Part shown: piece after piece, positions 35,032-43,131 of the stretch
Numbering within the stretch: position 1 is the first letter of the stretch
Layout of the letters: every line of letters starts with the position of its first letter
Assembly (NCBI RefSeq): GCF_017573545.1
Contig: NZ_JAGEOK010000001.1
Span: 248,001 to 312,000 of the forward strand
DNA: 64,000 nucleotides
DNA from: Actinomadura nitritigenes
GTDB taxonomy: Bacteria > Actinomycetota > Actinomycetes > Streptosporangiales > Streptosporangiaceae
Direction of reading: 5' to 3'
Program-made: the position numbers and the translations under genes
Notes under the pieces: generated by a model
The model's database searches: none
Told to the model about the DNA's origin: nothing
The model's input: the letters and a program-made list of their open reading frames with translations, nothing else

Positions 35032-36054
35032 CTATGGCGCCGCCGCGGTGGTCCGGTCGACCAGGGCGGAGCCGAAGACCCACGAGGACGTCTGGGCGAT
35101 GAAGTCGCCGGGGAATCCGAGGGCGAAGCCGGTGGCCTCCTCCAGCCGGGTGACGGCCTCGGCCGGCAGGGCCAGGTCGGCGGCGGCGAGGTTGTCGCGG
35201 AGCTGGTCCGCGGTGCGGGCTCCGACGATGGGACGGATCGCGCGGGAGCGGTTCATCGTCCAGGCGATCGCCACCTGCGAGGGGGTGGCACCGATCTCGC
35301 CGGCGACGTCCTGGACGGCGCGGGCGACGGCGTGGTCCCGGTCCGAAAGGGACGCCGAGGACAGCCGGCCGCCGGCGGCGGACGCCGGACGCCCGTACTT
35401 GCCGGTCAGCACCCCGCCGGCCAGCGGGCTCCACGCGGTGACGCCGAGGCCGAGCGACTCGGCCATCGGCAGGAGCTCGCGTTCGATGTCGCGCTGGAGC
35501 AGGCTGTAGGGGACCTGCAGGCCGATGAACGGGCTCCAGCCGTGCCACTGCGCCAGCGTGTTGGCGCGGGCGACGACCCAGGCCGGCGCGTCGGAGATGC
35601 CGACGTACAGCACCTTGCCCGCCTGCACCGCGTCGTCCAGCGCCCGCATCGTCTCCTCGATCGGCGTGTGCCGGTCCCACATGTGCACCCAGTAGACGTC
35701 CACGTAGTCGGTGCGCAGGCGGCGGAGGCTGGTCTCCAGGGACGCCCGCAGGTTCTTGCGGTGGTTCCCGGCGGCGTTGGGGTCGGCGCGGTCGCGGGAG
35801 ACCGTGTACTTCGTCCCGAGGACGAACGAGTCGCGGCGGCCGCCGAGCAGCTCGCCGAGGAACTCCTCGCTCGCCCCGTCGCGGTAGTTGACGGCGGTGT
35901 CGATCATGTTGCCGCCGGTCTCGGCGTACAGGTCCAGCATCCGCCGGCATTCCGGCATCGGCGCGCCGACCCCGCCCTGCTCCCCGAACGTCATCGCGCC
36001 CAGGACCAGGTCGGAGACGCGGAGGCCGCTCGTCCCGAGAGTGCGGTACCTCAT
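35032..36054 (-). CDS. Aldo/keto reductase
   Basis: A 340-aa NADPH-dependent TIM-barrel reductase. The catalytic tetrad is visible as D52, Y57, K82 and H124 (IDTAVNYRDG, GTKYT, YWVHMWD). The start MRYRTLGTSGLRVSDLVLGAMTFG and the C-terminal cofactor region PIVGARTADQLRDNLAAADL match the AKR family that includes YajO-like and Kv-beta-like reductases. Substrate unknown. Its ATG overlaps the VOC stop by 4 bp (ATGA), so the two are translated together under the TetR gene on the other side. Confidence 0.88.
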   Translation of the reverse strand: MRYRTLGTSGLRVSDLVLGAMTFGEQGGVGAPMPECRRMLDLYAETGGNMIDTAVNYRDGASEEFLGELLGGRRDSFVLGTKYTVSRDRADPNAAGNHRKNLRASLETSLRRLRTDYVDVYWVHMWDRHTPIEETMRALDDAVQAGKVLYVGISDAPAWVVARANTLAQWHGWSPFIGLQVPYSLLQRDIERELLPMAESLGLGVTAWSPLAGGVLTGKYGRPASAAGGRLSSASLSDRDHAVARAVQDVAGEIGATPSQVAIAWTMNRSRAIRPIVGARTADQLRDNLAAADLALPAEAVTRLEEATGFALGFPGDFIAQTSSWVFGSALVDRTTAAAP

Positions 36055-36497
36055 GCCGTCGCCGATCCGCCGAACAGCTCGGCGGCCCGCTCCGCGATCT
36101 CCTCCTGCGATACGTCCCGCACGTGCTGGTCCAGGGCCCAGCGGTGCCCGAACGGGTCCAGGAACTGGCCGGTGCGGTCGCCCCAGAACGCGTCGTGCAC
36201 CGGCTCGAAGACCGTGGCGCCGGCCCGCAGCGCGCGGGCTGCGGCGGCGTCCGCGTCGGAGACCTCGACGTGCAGGGCGGCGGGCGTGCCGCCCAGCGCG
36301 GCCGGGGTGCGCATCCCCCGCTCGGGCATCTCTCCCGCGACCGCCAGGACGGTGTCGCCGAGGAGCAGTTCGACGGTCAGGGTGCGGCCGCCGGGAAGCG
36401 TGAGGCGGCTCGTCTCCCGAGCTCCGAACGCCTCGGCATACCAGGAGGCGGCCTGGTCCGGGTCGCCGACCACCAAATGAATCGCTATCTGCGTCAT
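36051..36497 (-). CDS. VOC (glyoxalase/bleomycin-resistance) family protein, PhnB-like
   Basis: A 148-aa vicinal-oxygen-chelate protein. The fold is seen in TQIAIHLVVGDPDQAASWYAEAFGARE, LLLGDTVLAVAGEMPERG, AALHVEVSDADAAAARALRAGATVFEPVHDAFWGDRTGQFLDPFGHRWAL. This matches the PhnB-like branch. Function unknown; the coupling to an aldo/keto reductase suggests aldehyde or electrophile handling. The ATG at 36497 lies exactly 7 nt after a TATGGT -10, so the mRNA may be leaderless; an ATG at 36509 would fall inside the operator. Confidence 0.82.
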   Translation of the reverse strand: MTQIAIHLVVGDPDQAASWYAEAFGARETSRLTLPGGRTLTVELLLGDTVLAVAGEMPERGMRTPAALGGTPAALHVEVSDADAAAARALRAGATVFEPVHDAFWGDRTGQFLDPFGHRWALDQHVRDVSQEEIAERAAELFGGSATA

Positions 36498-36504
36498 GGC
36501 CCGG

Positions 36505-36549
36505 ACCATACAACGTGTCTGAACATCTTGTCCATACAGTCTGTATGGT
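36505..36549. promoter_or_regulatory. Divergent promoters with two copies of a TetR operator
   Basis: Operator 1 is CATACA-ACG-TGTCTG (36507-36521) and operator 2 is the perfect CCATACAG-T-CTGTATGG (36532-36548). Each contains, in outward orientation, a TATGGT -10 placed 7 nt before a start codon: VOC at 36497 on the minus strand and TetR at 36557 on the plus strand. TGGACA at 36529-36534 (minus) is a fitting -35, 18 bp from its -10. Confidence 0.7.
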
Positions 36550-36556
36550 CCAGGTT

Positions 36557-37213
36557 ATGATGGGCGCCATGGTTTCGAAGCGGCCCGTGAACCCTACCCG
36601 CCGGTCCGGATCGTCCCCGGCCTCCGCCGAACTGCGGGAACGCATCCTGCGCGCCACGCGCACGCTGCTGCAGGAGCACCGCTTCGACGGCCTCAGCGTG
36701 GCCGACGTCCTCACCGCCGCCGAGGTCTCCCGGGCCAGCTTCTACTTCTACTTCCCGAGCAAGCAGGCCGTGCTCGGCGAGCTCGTGCGCGAGGCCGTCG
36801 CGCAGGGGCAGCAGGCGGCACGCCCGTGGATCGACCAGGAGCAGGATCCGGTCTCCGCGCTCCGGGCCGGCGTGACCGCCGGGGCCCGGCTGTGGCGCGA
36901 CAACGCCGGCGTTCTCATGGCCATCGTGGAGAGCTGGGCCTCGGACGAGGGCCTGCGGGAGCTGTGGCTCCAGCAGATGGACCTGTTCACGGACGCCGCC
37001 GCGGCGCGCATCGAGTCCGACCCCGCCGCCCGCCGGCGGCTCGGCTCGATGGACACGCGCGCCGTGGCCGCGTCGCTGACCTGGCTGGGAGAACGCCTCT
37101 ACTACCTCGCCGCGGCCGGAGTCCCGCCGTTCGACGACGAGGAGGTCCTGATCGACGTCCTCACCAACGCCTGGATCTCGACCCTCTACGGCGGCGACCC
37201 CCCGGGCGCCTGA
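36557..37213 (+). CDS. TetR/AcrR family transcriptional regulator
   Basis: A 218-aa regulator with HTH SAELRERILRATRTLLQEHRFDGLSVADVLTAAEVSRASFYFYFPSKQAVLGEL (about 20-70) and a helical ligand domain related to the EthR type (VLMAIVESWASDEGLRELW). The start is uncertain: ATG 36557 is chosen since it lies 7 nt after TATGGT, as for the divergent VOC gene; ATG 36569 is the next choice. It surely controls itself and VOC-AKR through the duplicated operator. The ligand may be a hydrophobic or reactive compound (inference). Confidence 0.86.
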   Translation: MMGAMVSKRPVNPTRRSGSSPASAELRERILRATRTLLQEHRFDGLSVADVLTAAEVSRASFYFYFPSKQAVLGELVREAVAQGQQAARPWIDQEQDPVSALRAGVTAGARLWRDNAGVLMAIVESWASDEGLRELWLQQMDLFTDAAAARIESDPAARRRLGSMDTRAVAASLTWLGERLYYLAAAGVPPFDDEEVLIDVLTNAWISTLYGGDPPGA

Positions 37214-37255
37214 TCCCCATCACCCGGCACAGCCCTTCCCCACGGGAAACGCGGG

Positions 37256-37969
37256 TCAGCCGGCGAGGCGGTCGAGCCATTCGGCGAGGAGGGCGGTCTC
37301 GGCGGGGCTGAGGCCGGAGGGCGGGTCGGCGGACAGGGCGGCGCGGAGGGCGACCGCGGACGCGGCGCGGGTGTCGCGGGGGTCCGGTCCGCTCGGGGGG
37401 TCCGGTTCGCTCCGGGCGCCGGCCGGGACGGTCACCGCGGCGAGGACGGCCTCGCGGGTGCGGGCGGACAGGTCGCCGCCGTCGTCGCCGTTCGCGATGA
37501 GGAAGAGCACGACGCCGACGCCGGCGGCCTGGATCATCCGCGCGGCGGCGTCCACGGAGACGCGGAGGCGGCCCGCGCGGGCGACGGCGCCGACGAGGCC
37601 GAGCAGGATGGCGTACGCCTCGTCGACGGCGGGCGTGGTGCGCGGCGTCCCGTACATCAGCGCGTAGACGGCCGGGTTCGTCAGGCCGAACTCGACGTGC
37701 ACGTCCCAGCCGTGCCGCAGGTCCTCGACCGGGTCGCCGGACGCGGCCATGGCGCGCTTGCCCGCCAGGTACTCCTCGAAGCCGCGGGCGGCGACGGCGT
37801 CGAACAGGCCCTGCTTGTCGCCGAAGTGGTGGTAGAGGGTGGGCGCGCCGACGCCCGCGGCGGCGCAGACGGCGCGGGTGGAGACGGGCTCGCCGCCGGA
37901 TTCGGCGATCAGCCGGGCGGCCGCCCGCAGGATGCGGTCCCGCCCGTCGGTGTCCTTCTGCGCGCTCAC
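37256..37969 (-). CDS. TetR/AcrR family regulator with WHG-type C-terminus
   Basis: A 237-aa regulator. The HTH is GRDRILRAAARLIAESGGEPVSTRAVCAAAGVGAPTLYHHFGDKQGLFDAV (about 9-60), and the ligand domain has FGLTNPAVYALMYG, typical of the WHG/TetR_C_33 group. The start is GTG at 37969, without ribosome site but 7 nt after TAGCAT on the minus strand, so the transcript may be leaderless. It is divergent from the zinc alcohol dehydrogenase; a CGATATATCG palindrome lies between them. It converges with the upstream TetR gene at a 42-bp gap. Confidence 0.85.
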   Translation of the reverse strand: MSAQKDTDGRDRILRAAARLIAESGGEPVSTRAVCAAAGVGAPTLYHHFGDKQGLFDAVAARGFEEYLAGKRAMAASGDPVEDLRHGWDVHVEFGLTNPAVYALMYGTPRTTPAVDEAYAILLGLVGAVARAGRLRVSVDAAARMIQAAGVGVVLFLIANGDDGGDLSARTREAVLAAVTVPAGARSEPDPPSGPDPRDTRAASAVALRAALSADPPSGLSPAETALLAEWLDRLAG

Positions 37970-38067
37970 AACATCGATGCTACAGAACTCTCGCGAGCGT
38001 CGTTAGGCGGGCGTGACGTGGGCATACCAGGGTCGGATCCCTTCCGATGTAGCGTCACTATAGAAGT

Positions 38068-38077
38068 CGATATATCG
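38068..38077. promoter_or_regulatory. CGATATATCG palindrome between TetR and ADH
   Basis: A 10-bp perfect palindrome in an AT-richer patch 54 bp before the ADH start; TATAGA at 38059-38064 is a possible -10. A candidate operator for the divergent TetR. Confidence 0.35.
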
Positions 38078-38130
38078 TTGCTTTCAGGCGGTCGCGATCC
38101 GGCCGCCCCCGTCTACGAGAGGAACGCGAG

Positions 38131-39144
38131 ATGCGCAGCGCCGTTCTCACCGAAAAGGGCAAGCCGCTGGAGATCGTCGAGCGGGAGGTGCCGGAGCCGG
38201 GGCCCGGCGAGATCCTCGTCAGGGTCACCGCCTGCGGGATGTGCTTCTCCGAGGTCGGGCTGGTGCACGGGAACTACCCGTTCGCGCGGTTCCCGACCGT
38301 GCCGGGGCACGAGATCAGCGGGGTCGTCGAGGCGCTCGGGCCGGGCGTCGAGTGGCCCGAGCCCGGCACGCCGGTGGGCGGCCAGTGGATCTACGGCTCG
38401 TGCGGGCGCTGCGACCAGTGCGTGCGCGGGGACCAGATCCTGTGCACCGGCGCGCCCCGCCGGGTCACCGGGATCACCGACGACGGCGGGTACGCCGAGT
38501 ACTACATCGCCCGCGCCGGGTTCGTCACCCCGCTGCCCGCCGGCCTGGACCCGGTCGCCGCGGCGCCGCTGATGTGCGCCGGGATCACCGCGTTCAACGG
38601 GCTGCGGCACGCGGGCGCGACGGCCGGCTCGCGCGTCGCGGTGCTCGGCACCGGCGGCGTCGGGGAGATGGCGATCCGGTTCGCGGCCGCGATGGGCGCC
38701 CGCGTCGCCGCGGTGTCCCGGTCGCGCCGCGCCGAGAACGAGACGCGCCGCCGGGGCGCCGAACTCTACGTCGCCACCGACGAGCAGGACCCGGCCGACG
38801 CGCTGCGGAACTGGGGCGGAGCCGACGTCATCGTGAACACCACGCCGAGCACCGCGCCCGCGCAGGCCGCGCTCGGCGGCGTCGCGCCGGACGGCACCCT
38901 GCTGTTCCTCGGCGTCGGCGCCGACCACCTGGAGGTGGCGCCCGGCCTCCTCGTGATGAACCGGGTGCGGGTGATGGGCACCCCGTCGGGGTCCCCGCAC
39001 GACCTGCGCGACACCCTCGCGTTCGCCGCCGCGCACGGGATCCTCCCGGACGTCACCCCGGTCACCCTGGACGAGGCGCCCGCCGTCCTCGCCACGATGG
39101 TCGAGGGCCGCCACCACGGCCGGTCCGTCATCACGTTCGGCTGA
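38131..39144 (+). CDS. Zinc-dependent alcohol dehydrogenase
   Basis: A 337-aa medium-chain dehydrogenase. Catalytic zinc ligands are C35 (ACGMCFSE) and the histidine of GHEISG. The structural zinc loop is CGRCDQCVRGDQILC. The NAD(P) Rossmann motif is VLGTGGVGEMA (about 170-180). This is the ADH group acting on primary alcohols or 2,3-diols; the substrate is unknown. GAGAGGAACGCGAG precedes the ATG. Divergent from a WHG-type TetR, the probable regulator. It overlaps the convergent amidase gene by 14 bp. Confidence 0.88.
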   Translation: MRSAVLTEKGKPLEIVEREVPEPGPGEILVRVTACGMCFSEVGLVHGNYPFARFPTVPGHEISGVVEALGPGVEWPEPGTPVGGQWIYGSCGRCDQCVRGDQILCTGAPRRVTGITDDGGYAEYYIARAGFVTPLPAGLDPVAAAPLMCAGITAFNGLRHAGATAGSRVAVLGTGGVGEMAIRFAAAMGARVAAVSRSRRAENETRRRGAELYVATDEQDPADALRNWGGADVIVNTTPSTAPAQAALGGVAPDGTLLFLGVGADHLEVAPGLLVMNRVRVMGTPSGSPHDLRDTLAFAAAHGILPDVTPVTLDEAPAVLATMVEGRHHGRSVITFG

Positions 39145-40525
39145 ACCGCCTCCACGGCCGCGCCTGCTCGTAGGCACGGCAGGCGGCCATGACCAGGGCG
39201 TCGGCGTGCCGGGCGCCGACGACCTGGAGGCCGACGGGCAGCCCGTCCGCGGTGAACCCGCACGGCAGGCTCGCGGCGGGCTGCTGGGTCATGTTGAACG
39301 GGTAGGTGAACGGCGTCCAGGACGTCCACCGGGGCGACGGCGAGCCCGGCGGGACCTCCAGCCCCGCCTCGAACGCGGCGATCGGCATCGTCGGGGTGAG
39401 CAGCAGGTCGTAGCGGTCGTGGAACCGCCCCATGATCCGGCCGAGCTCCATGCGGCGCGCGGTCGCGGTGAGGTACTCGACGGCCGAGTAGCGGGCGCCC
39501 TGCTCGCAGATCTCGCGCAGGCCGGGGTCGAGCCGGGCCCGCTGCTCGGGGGCGAGGTGCTCGACCACCTTCGCGGCGCCGGCGAACCAGAGCACCTCGA
39601 AGTCGGCGACGGGATCGGCGAAGCCCGGAGCGGCCTGCTCCACCTTGGCGCCCAGCTCGGTGAACGCCTCGGCCGCGGCGGCCACCGAGGCCGCCACCTC
39701 AGGGTCGACCCGGGCGAAGCCGAGGTCGGGGCTGAAGGCGACGCGCAGCCCGGTGAGGTCGCGCGGCCCCCCGCCGGTGAACGGGTCGGCGGGCGGCGGC
39801 AGGGACGACCAGTCCCGCGCGTCGGCGCCGCACACGGCGTCCAGCAGCAGCTCCGCGTCCGCGACGGTGTTGGTCATCGGCCCGGTGTGCGCGAGCGTCC
39901 CGAACGGGCTCGCCGGGTAGTGCGGGATGCGGCCGTAGGTCGGCTTGATGGTGAAGGTCCCGGTGAACGCGGCGGGGATGCGCACCGAGCCGCCGCCGTC
40001 GGTGCCGAGCGCGAGCGGCGCCATGCCCGCCGCGACGGCCGCCGCCGCGCCGCCGCTGGACCCGCCGGGCGTACGGGCGGTGTCCCACGGGTTGCGGGTG
40101 ATCCCGGTGAGCGGGTTGTCGGTGACGCCCTTCCACGCGAACTCCGGCGTGGTCGTCTTGCCGACGAACACCGCGCCCTGCTCGCGCAGCCGCGCGACGG
40201 ACGGGGCGTCCTCCGTCCACGGCCCGGCGGGGTCGATCGTCGTGGACCCGCGCAGCGTCGGCCAGCCGCGGGTGAGCAGCACGTCCTTGATCGAGACGGG
40301 CACGCCGTCGAGCGTCCCGAGGGTCTCGCCGCGCCGCCACCGCTCGGCCGAGGCCCGCGCCGCCTCCAGCGTGGCGTCCGGGTCGAGCAGGCAGAACGCG
40401 TTGAGCTCGGGGTCGTCCCGGTCGATCCGCGCGAGGACGGCCTCGGCGGCCTCGACGGGCGAGAGCTCCTTCGCCCGGTACGCCTCCAGCAGCTCGACGG
40501 CGGTCAGGTCTGCCGCGTCCGTCAT
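39131..40525 (-). CDS. Amidase (amidase signature family)
   Basis: A 464-aa amidohydrolase. The Ser-cisSer-Lys triad is K80 (VSIKDV), S156 (GGSSGG) and S180 (TDGGGSVRIP), with the 24-residue serine spacing of the family. It would hydrolyse an amide to acid plus ammonia in the cytosol. The ATG at 40525 is fixed by GAGGAGG. It starts 5 nt after the 2-hydroxyacid dehydrogenase stop, so the two form an operon, transcribed from a promoter that shares its GntR operator with the divergent DUF3830-isomerase operon. It therefore probably acts in the same pathway, perhaps supplying a dicarboxylate. Confidence 0.88.
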   Translation of the reverse strand: MTDAADLTAVELLEAYRAKELSPVEAAEAVLARIDRDDPELNAFCLLDPDATLEAARASAERWRRGETLGTLDGVPVSIKDVLLTRGWPTLRGSTTIDPAGPWTEDAPSVARLREQGAVFVGKTTTPEFAWKGVTDNPLTGITRNPWDTARTPGGSSGGAAAAVAAGMAPLALGTDGGGSVRIPAAFTGTFTIKPTYGRIPHYPASPFGTLAHTGPMTNTVADAELLLDAVCGADARDWSSLPPPADPFTGGGPRDLTGLRVAFSPDLGFARVDPEVAASVAAAAEAFTELGAKVEQAAPGFADPVADFEVLWFAGAAKVVEHLAPEQRARLDPGLREICEQGARYSAVEYLTATARRMELGRIMGRFHDRYDLLLTPTMPIAAFEAGLEVPPGSPSPRWTSWTPFTYPFNMTQQPAASLPCGFTADGLPVGLQVVGARHADALVMAACRAYEQARPWRRFSRT

Positions 40526-40530
40526 GGCGG

Positions 40531-41559
40531 TTACCTCCTCTGCCCGGCGTACGGGCTCGGTGCGGCCCCGGCGTCCGGGCGCACGTAGCCCAGCCGCTTG
40601 TCGACGACGTTGCGCAGCTCGCGGCCGTGCACGAACCGGTCGAGGTTGTCGGTGAACAGCCGGACCAGCTCGTCGCGCCAGCCGACGGCGTCCCCCGACA
40701 TGTGCGGCGACACGATCACGCCGGGCATGGCCCACAGCGGCGAGGACGGCGCGAGCGGCTCGTCCACGAACACGTCGAGCGCCGCGCCCGCGATGCGGCC
40801 GGCGCGCAGCGCCTCGACCAGGTCGTCCTCGGCGACCAGCGGCCCGCGCCCGACGTTGATCAGCCGCGCGGACGGCCGCATCCGGGCGAGCGCCGCGGCG
40901 TCGACCATGTTCCGGGTGGCGGGGGTGAGCGGCGCGGCGAGCACGACGTAGTCGGCCTCGGCGAGCGCGTCGTGCAGCCGCTCCATCGGGTGGACGACGC
41001 CGAAGTCGGGGTCGCCCTCGCGGGCGGTGCGGCCCGCGCCCGCCACGCGCAGCCCGGCGGCGGCGAGCCGGCGGGCGATGGCGCGGCCGATCGGCCCGGT
41101 GCCGGCGACCAGCGCGCGGGCCCCGGTGATCCGCTCGGTCTCGCGGTGCCGCCAGCGCCGCTCGTCCTGCAACCGGACGGTGGCCGGCAGGTCCTTGGCG
41201 AAGGCGAGCACCAGGCCGAGGACGTATTCGGCGATCGGCTCGTCGAACACCCCTCGCGAATTGGTGACGATGGTGTTGCTCTCCACCAGGTCAGGGAAGA
41301 GCAGGCGGTCGACGCCGGCGCTCGCGATGTGGACCCAGCGGGGACCGCCCTCGCGGGGCCACGCCGCCGCCAGCGCGTCCGACCAGAAGTCCCACATGAA
41401 CAGCGCGTCGCAGCCGGGAAGGGCGCCCGCGAGCTGCGGTTTCCGCACGTAGACGACCTGCGCGAGGCGCTCGGCGGCCGCCATCCCGGGCGGCGGGACG
41501 TCGTCCCGGAGCACCACCACGCGGGGCGGCTCACCGGACGCGTTCGGACCTGGCTCCAT
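40531..41559 (-). CDS. D-isomer-specific 2-hydroxyacid dehydrogenase
   Basis: A 342-aa NAD(P)-dependent dehydrogenase of the D-2-hydroxyacid (GhrA-like) family. The NAD motif is VAGTGPIGRAIARRLA. The catalytic arginine lies in INVGRGPLV, the glutamate in DVFVDEPL and the histidine in VSPHMSGDAVGW. It reduces a 2-keto acid or oxidises a D-2-hydroxy acid. It is the first gene of the minus-strand operon with the amidase, driven by TTGACA-17-TAGCGT whose -35 lies inside the GntR operator at 41638-41651. Confidence 0.87.
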   Translation of the reverse strand: MEPGPNASGEPPRVVVLRDDVPPPGMAAAERLAQVVYVRKPQLAGALPGCDALFMWDFWSDALAAAWPREGGPRWVHIASAGVDRLLFPDLVESNTIVTNSRGVFDEPIAEYVLGLVLAFAKDLPATVRLQDERRWRHRETERITGARALVAGTGPIGRAIARRLAAAGLRVAGAGRTAREGDPDFGVVHPMERLHDALAEADYVVLAAPLTPATRNMVDAAALARMRPSARLINVGRGPLVAEDDLVEALRAGRIAGAALDVFVDEPLAPSSPLWAMPGVIVSPHMSGDAVGWRDELVRLFTDNLDRFVHGRELRNVVDKRLGYVRPDAGAAPSPYAGQRR

Positions 41560-41612
41560 CGGCGGCCACTTTCGGAGTTCCGGAATTTACGGGAAGGCAA
41601 CATCGGGAGGCA

Positions 41613-41651
41613 TTGACACGCTAGGAACGCTTCGTAGGATTGTCAACAATC
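41613..41651. promoter_or_regulatory. Face-to-face promoters sharing one GntR operator
   Basis: Plus strand: TTGACA (41613-41618), 16 bp, TAGGAT (41635-41640). Minus strand: TTGACA (41646-41641), 17 bp, TAGCGT (41623-41618). The palindrome GATTGT-CA-ACAATC (41638-41651) overlaps the plus -10 and the minus -35, so one bound regulator would block both. The 41652-41807 leader holds no separate gene I can support. Confidence 0.75.
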
Positions 41652-41807
41652 AGCGGGGATGGACCGCCAGGTGGCCGCGCTGATCGTGCTGCAAGACCGT
41701 CGCAACCGTATTGCCCAAGGCCAGGACGCGTCCCAGAGCGCTCTAACGCAAGAGTCCTTTCGGGTGGCGACGCTCTCGCTCACCCCCTGTCCACGGGGAG
41801 GTCCGGC

Positions 41808-42302
41808 ATGCCCAGGCTCATGACCATCTCACTGGAGAAGCGCGGCGTGTCCTGCGTCGCCGAACTCCTCGAGAAGGACGCGCCGCGCACCTGCGAGGCG
41901 GTATGGCGCGCCCTGCCGCTCGGCGGGGACGCGTACCACGCCAAGTACGCCCGCAACGAGGTCTACACGATGGTGGAGCGGTTCGCCGAGGACGAGATCG
42001 GGCTGGAGAACCCGACGGTGACACCGATCCCCGGCGACGTCGTCTACTTCTCCTTCCACGGCGGCATGCTCGACCGGGCGTTCAAGGAGGAGAAGAACAT
42101 CCACGAGCTGCCCGGCGTCATCGACCTCGCGATCTTCTACGGCCGCAACAACCTGCTGCTGAACGGCGACGTCGGCTGGGTGCCCGGCAACGTGTACGCG
42201 ACGATCGTCGACGGGCTGGACCGGATGGCCGAGGCGTGCAACGACGTCTGGCGGTCCGGCGCCGTCGGCGAGCGCCTGGTCTACCGCCGGCACGAGTCCT
42301 AG
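41808..42302 (+). CDS. DUF3830 family protein (cyclophilin-like)
   Basis: A 164-aa protein of DUF3830, a cyclophilin-like beta-barrel family of unknown activity. Conserved features are LPLGGDAYHAKYARNEVYTMV, PGDVVYFSFHGGML and FYGRNNLLLNGDVGWVPGNVYATI. Members are usually found beside amidase, racemase and GntR genes, as here. It is the first gene of the plus-strand operon. The ATG at 41808 has GGGGAGG 5 nt upstream and a leader of about 160 nt. A binding or accessory role for the isomerase pair is possible (inference). Confidence 0.84.
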   Translation: MPRLMTISLEKRGVSCVAELLEKDAPRTCEAVWRALPLGGDAYHAKYARNEVYTMVERFAEDEIGLENPTVTPIPGDVVYFSFHGGMLDRAFKEEKNIHELPGVIDLAIFYGRNNLLLNGDVGWVPGNVYATIVDGLDRMAEACNDVWRSGAVGERLVYRRHES

Positions 42303-42306
42303 AGCG

Positions 42307-43080
42307 GTGGCCGCGCAGATGACATTCGACCCCACGCTGGTCGTCGGGCCCGAGCTGGTGGCGCAGCAGGGCATCGGCGTGGTCGCGCCGTTCGACTTCG
42401 CGCTCGACCGCGAGCTGTGGCGGTGGACCCCCGACGACGTGTCGCTCTTCATGACCCGGCTGCCGTACGTCCCGGTGCCCGTCACCGTCGAGATGGCCTC
42501 GGCGCTGTCGGACCACTCGATCGTCCGGCAGGCGACCCGGGACGTGCTCGCGCCGGAGCCGCTCGCGGTCGCCTACGCCTGCGCGTCCGGCAGCTTCATC
42601 CGCGGCAGGGCCGGCGAGCTGGCGCTGCACAGCACGATGGCCGCGGCGGGCGCGCCCGCGGTCGCGACCACGTCCGGCGCGCTGGTGGAGTCGCTGCGGC
42701 TGCTGAACGCGGGCCGGATCGCGGTGGTGACGCCCTACATCGACGCGGTCACCGAGCGGCTCGTCTCGTTCCTCGGCGAGTACGGCATCGAGGTGGTGTC
42801 GTCGGTCGGGATGGGGCTGCTCAGCCACATCTGGAAGGTCGGCTACGGCGAGATCGTCAGCGCGGTCTCGTCGGTGGACCGGCCCGAGGCCGAGGCGGTC
42901 TTCATCAGCTGCACCAACGTGCCGACCTACGACATCATCGCCCCGCTGGAGCAGATGATCGGCAAGCCGGTGCTCACCGCCAACCAGGTCACCATGTGCT
43001 CGGCGCTGCGCGCGATGGGCCGCGCGGCGGCCGGTCCCGGGCAGTGGCTGGTGCAGCTCGGCAGCCCGACGGCCGCCTGA
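42307..43080 (+). CDS. Maleate cis-trans isomerase-like protein (Asp/Glu racemase superfamily), two-cysteine form
   Basis: A 257-aa cofactor-independent enzyme of the aspartate/glutamate racemase superfamily, in the maleate isomerase/arylmalonate decarboxylase branch. Both catalytic cysteines are present: C92 in YACASGSF and C202 in FISCTNVPTYD. It could isomerise or racemise a dicarboxylate or alpha-substituted acid. GTG at 42307 is 4 nt after the DUF3830 stop; ATG 42319 is possible. It is homologous to the next gene, with shared blocks (GKPVLTANQV). Confidence 0.85.
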   Translation: MAAQMTFDPTLVVGPELVAQQGIGVVAPFDFALDRELWRWTPDDVSLFMTRLPYVPVPVTVEMASALSDHSIVRQATRDVLAPEPLAVAYACASGSFIRGRAGELALHSTMAAAGAPAVATTSGALVESLRLLNAGRIAVVTPYIDAVTERLVSFLGEYGIEVVSSVGMGLLSHIWKVGYGEIVSAVSSVDRPEAEAVFISCTNVPTYDIIAPLEQMIGKPVLTANQVTMCSALRAMGRAAAGPGQWLVQLGSPTAA

Positions 43081-43115
43081 CGTCCCATGATCGGCAAAGG
43101 CATGATCGATCAAGT

Positions 43116-43130
43116 TAGGATTGTCGACAA
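43116..43130 (+). promoter_or_regulatory. Second GntR operator with internal -10
   Basis: TAGGAT (43116-43121) is followed by the perfect palindrome TTGTCGACAA (43121-43130), ending one base before the ATG at 43132. A weak internal promoter with near-leaderless start is likely; no good -35 is seen. Confidence 0.6.
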
Positions 43131-43131
43131 C

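Noticed and set aside
41652-41807. Riboswitch in the 155-nt leader of the DUF3830 gene
   Set aside because: No recognisable aptamer fold or terminator/anti-terminator pair; regulation is explained by the GntR operator.
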